The notes: generated by a model from the sequence alone, not told the origin. A stretch of 6,266 bases of DNA from Caldifarciminota bacterium (GCA_903908785.1 CAIVTL010000080.1:1-6266); one strand, 5' to 3'; shown: positions 1 through 5,400, numbered from the stretch's first letter. Made by a program: numbers and translations.

Positions 1-2
1 GC

Positions 3-299
3 ACCAAGGTCAAGACCAAGGCCGGGCGCACGATCACGCGTGACGACTACGAAGAAGAGCGACTGCGGATGCGGCAGAAGCTGGTTACCGAGGAAGGCCG
101 CGCGATCTACGCCAAGCGGAAATGCCTGGTTGAGCCGACCATCGGGCAACTGAAGGTAGTCAACCGGCTGGTGCAGTTTCTCCTACGTGGCATCCTGGGA
201 GCGAAGATAGAGTTCAAGTGGGGAGCCATTGCGCACAACCTGTTGAAGCTGACCCGGAAGGTGCTGGCCGGAGCGGCAAAACCGGCTCTGGCCACGTAG
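3..299 (+). CDS. Transposase C-terminal fragment, DDE type (IS1182/IS5-like), 5' end outside window
   Basis: The open frame runs in from the left edge (first full codon at 3) and stops at TAG 297-299, giving 98 visible residues. The ATG at 69 is internal. Around visible residues 36-51 lies Y-x2-R-x4-E-x6-K (YAKRKCLVEPTIGQLK), a close variant of the C-terminal signature of IS4/IS5-superfamily DDE transposases. The Glu in VEPTIGQLK is the probable third catalytic acidic residue. It is followed by FLLRG and AHNLLKL, typical of the end of IS1182-like transposases. The enzyme would cut and rejoin insertion-sequence ends in the cytoplasm. The frame is intact to its natural stop, so nothing here shows decay. 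The right inverted repeat should lie shortly downstream but cannot be identified without the left end. Family membership is recognised from motif pattern, not from a search. Confidence 0.82.
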   Translation, partial: TKVKTKAGRTITRDDYEEERLRMRQKLVTEEGRAIYAKRKCLVEPTIGQLKVVNRLVQFLLRGILGAKIEFKWGAIAHNLLKLTRKVLAGAAKPALAT

Positions 300-504
300 T
301 GGAGACTGCCGGGCGAAGCCTGCCGACATTTCCCGGACCGAAGTAGACACCGATCGATCCACTCAACGATCATCACGGTCAGCTCCGTCCTCCAAGACGA
401 CCGGCGACGACCACGCGAGTCGAGTATTCACACAAGCTCTATGTCCCCGGAATTTATCGGGGGCGGGCAATTCCTGACGCGCGGGCGGCCGGTCTGCCGA
501 CGGT
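300..504. other. Non-coding flank of the transposase, probable IS right end
   Basis: No credible gene is seen between the transposase stop and the first heptad array. The right terminus of the insertion sequence probably lies in this stretch. A small inverted repeat at 445-462 (CCCCG, 8-nt spacer, CGGGG) overlaps a second one (GGAATT 449-454 with AATTCC 469-474). These could be remnants of a mobile-element end or a chance GC-rich fold. The minus-strand open frames here have no recognisable protein character. Confidence 0.4.
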
Positions 505-532
505 TCACAGCTCACGGCTGACAACTTCCGGC
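505..532. repeat. Heptad array 1a, consensus TNACAGC
   Basis: Four consecutive 7-nt units lie in one phase. The first two are TCACAGC and TCACGGC, followed by two more divergent units, the last being TTCCGGC. Units share a trailing pur/pyr pattern, with variable positions between. The same unit type and the same terminal TTCCGG unit recur in array 2a. The 7-nt period breaks reading frame, which fits non-coding DNA. Confidence 0.6.
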
Positions 533-543
533 CGCGCCCCAGC

Positions 544-606
544 CCCCGTCCACAGTCCATGGTCGATAGTCTATTGTCTCCTGTCCCAGCCCCATTATCC
601 CAGCCC
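544..606. repeat. Heptad array 1b, consensus NNNNGTC, nine units
   Basis: Nine contiguous 7-nt units fill 63 bp in perfect phase. The first six end in GTC (for example CACAGTC, CATGGTC, GATAGTC), and the last three end in CCC, ATC and CCC. The first four positions of each unit vary freely while the last three are nearly fixed. The array stops 3 bp before a TTGACA hexamer. It is not a CRISPR array because no long repeat or spacer exists. Confidence 0.75.
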
Positions 607-609
607 CAC

Positions 610-637
610 TTGACATGCAAGGAAAACTGTTCATAAT
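610..637 (+). promoter_or_regulatory. Orphan sigma70-like promoter candidate (TTGACA-N16-CATAAT)
   Basis: A perfect -35 hexamer at 610-615 is followed after 16 bp by CATAAT at 632-637, which matches five of six -10 positions. No protein-coding gene follows within 500 bp, and the next real start is at 1182. If active it would produce a non-coding transcript beginning near 644 across the second heptad block, or an extended leader for the lipoprotein operon. It could also be a chance match or a relic of a lost gene. Confidence 0.4.
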
Positions 638-723
638 GGATTCGAGAGCACGGCAGTTCGGTATCATTAATCGGCTCGGTCAAACACATTGCCGCGATAC
701 CTGGCTGTTCGTGACTCTCTTTT

Positions 724-758
724 TGCCAGCTTACAGCCTACAGCTAGCAGCTTCCGGG
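724..758. repeat. Heptad array 2a, consensus TNNCAGC
   Basis: Four units ending in CAGC (TGCCAGC, TTACAGC, CTACAGC, TAGCAGC) are followed by the unit TTCCGGG, all in phase. This mirrors array 1a, which also ends in a TTCCGG unit, showing that the two are copies of one element type. Confidence 0.72.
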
Positions 759-774
759 CGCACCACGGCCCGGT

Positions 775-816
775 TCCCGTCCCTCGTCCCCATTCCATGG
801 TCTAAAGTCCATAGTC
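775..816. repeat. Heptad array 2b, consensus NNNNGTC, six units
   Basis: Six contiguous units end in GTC or TTC, including TCCCGTC, CATGGTC, TAAAGTC and CATAGTC. CATGGTC occurs in array 1b as well. The order (CAGC array, CCGG unit, C-rich spacer, GTC array) matches that of 505-606, so 724-816 is a second, diverged copy of the same composite block. Confidence 0.75.
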
Positions 817-925
817 TACGCCTACTAGGACCGACGAGTGACACTTCCCCTATTTCCGACCCGCCCTCCAGTCAGGCCCGCCCGGCCGCTTTGACGAACT
901 CATGGGCCTCTCCCCGACCCGTCCG

Positions 926-960
926 CCAATCTGGAATCTGGAATCTAGAATCTGGAATTC
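926..960. repeat. Heptad array 3, consensus GGAATCT, five units
   Basis: Five in-phase units cover 35 bp: CCAATCT, GGAATCT twice, AGAATCT and GGAATTC. The core AATCT differs from the GTC and CAGC cores of the other arrays but the period is again 7. The array ends 22 bp upstream of the -35 box of the promoter at 983-1010. Confidence 0.85.
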
Positions 961-982
961 GTTGGCCCCGCCATGTCGTCTA

Positions 983-1010
983 TTGACAAAATCCGACGCG
1001 GCTCTATAAT
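983..1010 (+). promoter_or_regulatory. Consensus sigma70 promoter of the lipoprotein/barrel gene set
   Basis: TTGACA (983-988) and TATAAT (1005-1010) are both perfect consensus hexamers separated by 16 bp. A transcription start near 1017 is predicted. The site points toward the lipoprotein gene at 1182 and is the only strong promoter seen before the run of four co-directional genes. In GC-rich DNA this match is unlikely to be chance. Confidence 0.8.
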
Positions 1011-1016
1011 TCGGCC

Positions 1017-1178
1017 ATCCAGGAGGTCCCTCACAGTCTGACCGTGTTTGATGTCTGACCACAAGCGAGACGCCCGTCTCGCATCAGTATCGCCCCAGCG
1101 TGAATCCAACGATAGGATAGCGCGCGGTCGTCCGCGTGCGCTATGTCTCTTGCCGGTAACGGCGGGAAGGAACCAACC
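1017..1178 (+). promoter_or_regulatory. Structured 5' leader with three hairpins and an orphan Shine-Dalgarno
   Basis: The predicted leader is about 165 nt. Hairpin 1 is GCGAGAC (1065-1071) with GTCTCGC (1076-1082). Hairpin 2 is ATAGCGC+GCGG (1117-1127) with CCGC (1132-1135) and GCGCTAT (1138-1144), having a TCGT loop and a 2-nt bulge. Hairpin 3 is GCCG (1152-1155) with CGGC (1160-1163), closed by a GUAA (GNRA-type) tetraloop right next to the ribosome-binding site. An AGGAGGT at 1021-1027 has no suitably spaced start codon. Two direct copies of GTCTGACC lie at 1036-1043 and 1053-1060. This could be a cis-regulatory RNA. I recognise no known riboswitch class. Confidence 0.4.
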
Positions 1179-1181
1179 GTG

Positions 1182-2366
1182 ATGATTAGAACCGGACCAA
1201 CCGCCCTCGTCCTTGCCGCGGTCCTTGTGGTCACGAGCTGCAAGCCGAAGGATTCCTTCCATGTGCAGGTCGTGACCGTGGACGGTAAGCCTGTCTCCAG
1301 CGCCAGACTGTCTGTGGGATTCGACCGGGTATTTACAGGCACGACCGATGACGACGGATTCGTCTATGTCCCGAACTGGGCCAGCGGCGACACTGCCGTC
1401 GTCACCAAGACCAACTTCCGAAGTATGCGGGCGGAAATCTCGCCGGACGCGCAAGTCACGCTGACACCGATGCCCGAGTCACTGCGGCTGGTCGGCATGG
1501 CCGAAGGTAACGCGGTCCTGTTCGGACCCGAGACGCTCGCCACGGTCACTAGCGACGGGCACTACCGAGTTTATACCTATTCCGACACGAGAATCACCGA
1601 GGTCGCGACGCTTCAACTTCCACAACCGGTTCGACACCAGTGTGTGTTCGGCGATACGCTGTGGTACGCCACGTACGACAGCGGGATGTATGCATACTCG
1701 CTGAGCAACCGTCTCAACCCGGTGAAGCTGATGCACGTCGACATCGGAGGAGTCCTGGACCCTTTTGTCGTCATTGACACGTTCATAGTGATGTCCAACG
1801 TGAGCTCGGCCGGCACGCTTCGCATCTTCAGCTATGGACCAGATGGTTCGACCGAACTGGTCTCGTCGTTTGATAGCCTGATGGCAGGACAGGTAGCCGT
1901 CGTATCTCACTATGTTGTGGCACTCGGCTTGCACGACATGCCTGTCATCTATGACATTGCTGATATCCGAAACCCGCGTCAGGTCTATCACGGAATCCAG
2001 CCGCAGTATTGGAGCGGGTTCCTGTGCGACAACCGCGTCGTCATGAACGGGTTTGACACGTTGTCGGGCCGCGACACCAGCTGTTACGGGGTGGTTGACC
2101 TGACTGACCCATCTCACCCCGTGCAAACCGGCCCGTTCCCGACCGACTCCTGGCTCGATGATATCCTCAACGACAGCATGGCAGTGGGCGAGTACAACCT
2201 GTTCGGAATCTCGATACTCAGAGGAACCATCACCGGCGGATTCCACAGCGTTGCGCTTGTGCAGGCTGAACCAAACTTTCACGGGTACCCGCTCCAGGGC
2301 TTCCATCCGCCGTACTACGTCCTGTTCGGCAGCCTGTGGAAGCTCGTCAGCCCGGGGACTGAGTAG
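1182..2366 (+). CDS. Beta-propeller lipoprotein with N-terminal carboxypeptidase-regulatory-like domain
   Basis: The product is 394 residues. The start ATG 1182 is preceded by a GGGAAGGA ribosome-binding site at 1164-1171. GTG 1179 is an equally possible start three bases earlier, while ATG 1143 lacks a ribosome-binding site. Residues 1-20 form a lipoprotein signal ending in the lipobox VTSC, with the lipidated Cys at 20. Residues about 26-86 (VVTVDGKPVSSARL, then TTDDDGFVYVP) look like a carboxypeptidase-regulatory beta-sandwich. The rest has propeller-like blades with LVIVD-type phrases: YAYSLSNRLNPVKL near 170, VIYDIADIRNPRQV near 255 and VVDLTDPSHPVQTG near 304. Such proteins sit on the periplasmic or outer face of the envelope and usually bind partners rather than catalyse. 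It is the first gene after the consensus promoter, and a second lipoprotein follows 42 bp downstream. No catalytic motif is visible and the specific function is unknown. Confidence 0.85.
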   Translation: MIRTGPTALVLAAVLVVTSCKPKDSFHVQVVTVDGKPVSSARLSVGFDRVFTGTTDDDGFVYVPNWASGDTAVVTKTNFRSMRAEISPDAQVTLTPMPESLRLVGMAEGNAVLFGPETLATVTSDGHYRVYTYSDTRITEVATLQLPQPVRHQCVFGDTLWYATYDSGMYAYSLSNRLNPVKLMHVDIGGVLDPFVVIDTFIVMSNVSSAGTLRIFSYGPDGSTELVSSFDSLMAGQVAVVSHYVVALGLHDMPVIYDIADIRNPRQVYHGIQPQYWSGFLCDNRVVMNGFDTLSGRDTSCYGVVDLTDPSHPVQTGPFPTDSWLDDILNDSMAVGEYNLFGISILRGTITGGFHSVALVQAEPNFHGYPLQGFHPPYYVLFGSLWKLVSPGTE

Positions 2367-2408
2367 GATGCCTCCGGGAGTTTTTCAGCCCTTGGATAAC
2401 CGAGAGAC

Positions 2409-2807
2409 ATGAGGCGCGTTTCCCGAACGCTCGTTCTGGCCGCGTTCCTGGTCATGGCCGGTTGCAGCCTGTTCCGCGACCGGCATGTGAACCCTGCTGT
2501 TGTCTGTTCCTTTCACGCACCGGACACGGTTCGCGCGGGCACCACCTTCGAAGTGACTGCCCACGTGGGTCTGGGCGCAGTCAGCGGGTTCGTTGTTGAC
2601 CACAAGGAGATAGTCCGTGCCCACACGTACCTCTCGCTGCGAGTGTGGAGCCGCGACATCGGCGGGTCGATCCGCAACGACCAACCCACAGAGGTAGACA
2701 TAACATTCCAAACCAGGCCTACAAGGCCGGGGCCGTACCGTCTGGTCGCGCCCTCACCCTACGCCGACTGGCACGAGGTGGAGAAGATAATCACCGTCCT
2801 GCCCTGA
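2409..2807 (+). CDS. Small lipoprotein, probable single beta-sandwich (Ig-like) domain
   Basis: The product is 132 residues. Residues 1-19 are a classic lipoprotein signal: basic MRRVSR, a hydrophobic stretch, then the lipobox VMAGC with Cys 19. The mature part of about 113 residues is rich in beta strands. A stretch at 37-53 (APDTVRAGTTFEVTAHV) and another at 98-114 (ITFQTRPTRPGPYRLVA) have the rhythm of bacterial Ig-like or CARDB-like domains. The ribosome-binding site is poor: GAGAG lies only 2 nt before the ATG, so translation may depend on coupling to the lipoprotein gene ending 42 bp upstream. No family is recognised with confidence. A role as an envelope accessory to the neighbouring propeller protein is inference from position only. 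Confidence 0.8.
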   Translation: MRRVSRTLVLAAFLVMAGCSLFRDRHVNPAVVCSFHAPDTVRAGTTFEVTAHVGLGAVSGFVVDHKEIVRAHTYLSLRVWSRDIGGSIRNDQPTEVDITFQTRPTRPGPYRLVAPSPYADWHEVEKIITVLP

Positions 2808-2811
2808 CCGC

Positions 2812-2832
2812 GCCCGGAGAACCGGGTAGTTT
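2812..2832 (+). terminator. Weak hairpin with partly U-rich tail, possible attenuator
   Basis: CCCGG (2813-2817) pairs with CCGGG (2822-2826) around an AGAA loop, followed by TAGTTTCGCT. It lies just after the stop of the small lipoprotein gene and could reduce read-through into the barrel genes. The stem is short and the tail imperfect. No promoter is seen between here and 2885, so full termination would leave the barrel genes without an obvious promoter. Confidence 0.25.
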
Positions 2833-2884
2833 CGCTCAGTCTGGCGGTTCAGGAGAGTCCGAGAAGTCCTGACAGGAGGAGTCA

Positions 2885-3514
2885 GTGAACGCAGTAAGGA
2901 CCGCAGGAGTCTGTCTGTTTCTGGCCGGCATCGCGCTGGCCGGACCATCATTCCGCATCGGCACCAAGCTCACGGGGCATCTGGGCGAATCCTATTCGCA
3001 GTGGGAAGATTCGGCCCAGACACTGGTCGTGCGCGAGGTCTATGAGAAGACGTTCGTGGGCCCGACAGTCGAGGCGTCGTACGGACCCGCGTGGGGTTTT
3101 CTGTCCGGCAGGCTCGACCTGGCCCAGGTGAGTGTCTTCACGTCCGGCGGAGCCGCATTCCGGCTGTTCCCGATGTTGGGTCTTGACCTGATGGCCGAGC
3201 CGCCCGTGGGCTGGCGCGTGAAGCCGTACGTCTGGGTCGGCCTACGGACAACAGGCTACACTGAGACGTCAACCCCGTCTCTTTTCGAGTTCCAGCACGA
3301 TTCGGAGACGCACTGGCGCGCCGGGCTCGGCGGCAAGTTCAGGTTGACCCGGCGGATTGACCTGTTTGCCGAGACCCAGTGGTACGCGCGCGATAGCTAC
3401 TGGGAAGGCGTCCAGGTGTACCCGGACGGTTCCTTCCTGGCGGGGTCTTCCATGACCGAAGTCATCGGCCTGGTCAGCGCCGAAATCGGCGCCCGCTTCG
3501 CACTTGGGAAGTAG
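2885..3514 (+). CDS. Outer-membrane beta-barrel-like protein, tandem paralogue 1
   Basis: The product is 209 residues and starts at GTG 2885, fixed by a perfect AGGAGG at 2874-2879 with 5-nt spacing. Residues 1-19 are a Sec signal with a probable cut after AGIALA. The mature part has alternating polar and hydrophobic strands with aromatic residues (FRLFPMLGLDLMAEPP, VKPYVWVGL, HWRAGLGGKFRLTRRIDLF) and ends in IGARFALGK. This resembles small 8-strand barrels of the OmpA/OMP_b-brl type. The last residue is not aromatic, so insertion by the usual C-terminal signal is not certain. It is followed 27 bp downstream by a paralogue with the same ribosome-binding site and signal peptide; roughly half the residues match by eye. 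Ligand or partner is unknown. Confidence 0.8.
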   Translation: MNAVRTAGVCLFLAGIALAGPSFRIGTKLTGHLGESYSQWEDSAQTLVVREVYEKTFVGPTVEASYGPAWGFLSGRLDLAQVSVFTSGGAAFRLFPMLGLDLMAEPPVGWRVKPYVWVGLRTTGYTETSTPSLFEFQHDSETHWRAGLGGKFRLTRRIDLFAETQWYARDSYWEGVQVYPDGSFLAGSSMTEVIGLVSAEIGARFALGK

Positions 3515-3541
3515 CGAATTCAGAATGGACAGGAGGAGTCA

Positions 3542-4165
3542 GTGAACGCAGCAAGGACCGCAGGAGTCTGTCTGTTTCTGGCCGGCATCGCGCTGGCCGA
3601 ACCCGCGTTCCGAATCGGAACAAAACTGGCGTGGCACGCCGCCGCCGGCACCGTGACCTACAACAACGGCGATGGCGTCCCGCTCATCGAAATCAGCTCC
3701 GGCGAGGAGTACGCGGGCCCGGCGCTCGAGGCGTCGTACGGTCCGTTCTGGGGCCTGTCCGGCCGCATCGACATCGCAGAGTTCGGAATCCTTTCGGGCG
3801 GCCAGATGTTCCGCCTGTTCCCGACGCTCGGCCTTGACCTGCTTGCCGAGCCGCCGATGGACTGGTGCGTGAAGCCGTATGTCTGGGCCGGCGCGAGCCT
3901 TGTCGGATACCACGCCAGACCCGGCGACGGCATGGCGCTGTCCGTGTTCGACTACGGGTCGCACTGGCGCGCCGGGCTCGGGGGCAAGTTCAGGCTCACG
4001 CGGAGAATCGAGTTCTTCGCCGAGACCCAGTTGTACGCATACGACAAGTGGTGGGACGGACCCGCCACGTTTCCGGATGGCTCTTTCATGTCGGGCGGGC
4101 CGGTGGTGGACACGTTCGGCCTGCGCAGCGTCGAGTTCGGAGCGCGGTTCGCGCTCGGGAAGTAG
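3542..4165 (+). CDS. Outer-membrane beta-barrel-like protein, tandem paralogue 2
   Basis: The product is 207 residues and starts at GTG 3542 with AGGAGG at 3531-3536, the same spacing as its paralogue. Residues 1-19 form a signal peptide that differs from paralogue 1 at one residue (Ala4 for Val4). Shared blocks are FRIGTKL, EASYGP, FRLFP-LGLDL-AEPP, VKPYVW, HWRAGLGGKFRLTRRI, FAET, PDGSF and GARFALGK. The stretches between them, which would be loops of the barrel, differ in sequence and length. It is the last gene before the promoter at 4200. No terminator is evident in the 34 bp after its stop. Confidence 0.8.
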   Translation: MNAARTAGVCLFLAGIALAEPAFRIGTKLAWHAAAGTVTYNNGDGVPLIEISSGEEYAGPALEASYGPFWGLSGRIDIAEFGILSGGQMFRLFPTLGLDLLAEPPMDWCVKPYVWAGASLVGYHARPGDGMALSVFDYGSHWRAGLGGKFRLTRRIEFFAETQLYAYDKWWDGPATFPDGSFMSGGPVVDTFGLRSVEFGARFALGK

Positions 4166-4199
4166 CTTCGGGTTCCAGCGAAACGGCACTCCCGTCCGC

Positions 4200-4228
4200 T
4201 TGACACGTATGCCTGTGAGCCCTAGAAT
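4200..4228 (+). promoter_or_regulatory. Strong sigma70-like promoter for the second propeller lipoprotein
   Basis: TTGACA at 4200-4205 and TAGAAT at 4223-4228 are separated by the optimal 17 bp. The predicted transcription start is near 4235, giving a leader of about 33 nt before ATG 4268. Its position excludes the earlier ATG 4235 as a normally led start. Confidence 0.75.
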
Positions 4229-4267
4229 CCGGCAATGGTCGAACCAACTCGACTGAAGAGAGGTAAG

Positions 4268-5227
4268 ATGCCTACAAGAAGCCTGACTGCGACTGTTCTG
4301 GCTGCGCTCCTGGTCGCGACGTCTGTCACCTGCGACCTGTTCAACCCCCACGCAACAACGCGCTTTGACACAGGGTCCAACGTACGGGACGTCTTCGTCT
4401 ACAATGACACGCTGCTTGTGGCCGCCGATACGTGGCTGCTCGCATACGACATCTCCAGACCAAAGGCACCCAACATTCAGTGGCTCACCACCCTCGGCCG
4501 TGAGTGCCGGTGTGTCATCGCCAGAGGCGGAGCTGCATACGTCGGCACCGATTCCGGCGTTGCCGTCTGCCCGCTCTCACACGGCACGCAGGACACACTC
4601 TACTGCGGCGGAACGAGCCAGGTCATAACCGGTCTTACCGCAGACCTGACTCGTTTGTATGCCGCAACCGGTGACGGCGTCACCGTGTTCGCCCTCTCTT
4701 CGCCCGAACCGGTCAAGTACATCCCGCTGGCCGGCCACCCGACCGGGCTCGCCCGACACGACTCGCGCCTGTTCGTGTCCTTGCACGACTGGGGCGTGCG
4801 CGTGTTCAACATCCTACCCGGCGATTCTTTTGTCCTTGATACCCTGCAACTGGGCAGGCACAATCGCGCCGAGGGCGTGACTGTCTCGGCCGGCGGGTAC
4901 TGCATCATCTCACAGGGCGACTCGGGCGTTGTTGTCTACTACTCCCCGAGTCCGGACTCGGTCGGGCTCTGCGGAGGGGGAGGCGGCGGCAGCCTTTCCA
5001 CCTACGCAACGGCCGCGACCGACGGGGTGCAGGAAGTCTCCATCTATGTGGCGGATTCGTCTACGGTTACCATCAACAAGGTCATCAACAAACCCGAGAC
5101 CCGCTCTTCATCGGTAGAGATGGACTTTGCGGACTTCACCGGATTCACCCGTCGCATCTGCCGGGGCGGCAACGGCTACGTCTACACGGCCTCGGGCGAC
5201 GCCGGCGTGTATATCATCCGGGAGTAG
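4268..5227 (+). CDS. LVIVD-like beta-propeller lipoprotein
   Basis: The product is 319 residues. ATG 4268 is preferred over ATG 4235 because GAGAGG (4258-4263) lies just ahead and the promoter would start transcription near 4235. Residues 1-22 make a signal with a probable lipidated Cys 22, although Thr at -1 (SVTC) makes the lipobox non-standard. The remainder shows repeated propeller-type strands: VRDVFVYNDTLLVAADTWLL near 39, a YDISRPKAP blade end at 60, AAYVGTDSGVAVC near 89, LYAATGDGVTVFALSSPEPV near 130, LFVSLHDWGVRVF near 168 and YVYTASGDAGVYII near 304. Cysteines at 80, 82, 101, 113, 212, 235 and 298 could form disulfides in the envelope. A six-glycine run (236-241) interrupts one blade. 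It is distantly similar in style to the lipoprotein at 1182 but has no N-terminal sandwich domain. Function is unknown. Confidence 0.83.
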   Translation: MPTRSLTATVLAALLVATSVTCDLFNPHATTRFDTGSNVRDVFVYNDTLLVAADTWLLAYDISRPKAPNIQWLTTLGRECRCVIARGGAAYVGTDSGVAVCPLSHGTQDTLYCGGTSQVITGLTADLTRLYAATGDGVTVFALSSPEPVKYIPLAGHPTGLARHDSRLFVSLHDWGVRVFNILPGDSFVLDTLQLGRHNRAEGVTVSAGGYCIISQGDSGVVVYYSPSPDSVGLCGGGGGGSLSTYATAATDGVQEVSIYVADSSTVTINKVINKPETRSSSVEMDFADFTGFTRRICRGGNGYVYTASGDAGVYIIRE

Positions 5228-5301
5228 CGCAGCCTGATGATCGCCGGGACACCAGTCCTCTCCGAACCGCAGACACGGCGAGGGAGCGGGCGAGGACGCA
5301 G

Positions 5302-5336
5302 ACTCGAAACCCGAAACTCGAATGACGAACGACGAA
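5302..5336. repeat. Heptad array 4, consensus NNNCGAA, five units
   Basis: Five contiguous 7-nt units (ACTCGAA, ACCCGAA, ACTCGAA, TGACGAA, CGACGAA) run in phase between the two convergent gene sets. The last four bases CGAA are fixed and the first three vary. On the minus strand it lies just beyond the rpsG terminator hairpin. Core sequence differs from arrays 1-3, but period and non-coding location are the same. Confidence 0.85.
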
Positions 5337-5370
5337 AGGAGAGACGCGGCGAGGGAGTACTCGCCGCGTC
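5328..5370 (-). terminator. Intrinsic terminator of the rpsL-rpsG transcript
   Basis: GACGCGGCGAG (5343-5353) and CTCGCCGCGTC (5360-5370) form a perfect 11-bp stem with a 6-nt loop. Read on the minus strand, the stem is followed by TCTCCTTTCGTCGT, which is moderately U-rich. On the plus strand the following bases are not U-rich, so the hairpin chiefly serves the minus-strand operon, 30 bp after the rpsG stop. It may also stop read-through from the plus-strand lipoprotein gene. Confidence 0.75.
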
Positions 5371-5400
5371 AGAGTCGTAGGGTTGCTGGCGCCGGTCCCG

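Noticed and set aside
505..960. CRISPR array
   Set aside because: Units are 7 nt, contiguous and degenerate; there are no 23-40 nt repeats with unique spacers and no cas genes.
615..986. Plus-strand open frame of 123 codons
   Set aside because: It starts inside a promoter-like site, has no plausible ribosome-binding site, and translates the 7-nt repeat arrays in shifting frames; no protein-like character.
945..1454. Minus-strand open frame of 169 codons
   Set aside because: Spans the repeat array, promoter, leader and start of the lipoprotein gene; no ribosome-binding site and no family resemblance.
1479..2306. Minus-strand open frame of 275 codons
   Set aside because: It is the mirror of the propeller lipoprotein gene, a common effect of GC-rich codon use; composition is Arg/His/Val-heavy with no domain, and the plus-strand gene has a signal peptide and ribosome-binding site.
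2372..2385. Intrinsic terminator after the first lipoprotein gene (CTCCGGGAG then TTTTT)
   Set aside because: The stem would be only three base pairs around a 3-nt loop, too weak despite the T run.
3539..4351. Minus-strand open frame of 270 codons
   Set aside because: Opposite the second barrel gene and across a promoter; Arg/Glu-rich low-quality translation with no recognisable motif.
4971..4992. G-quadruplex in the glycine tract
   Set aside because: Only one run of three or more G is present; the other G tracts are pairs, so the standard four-tract rule is not met.
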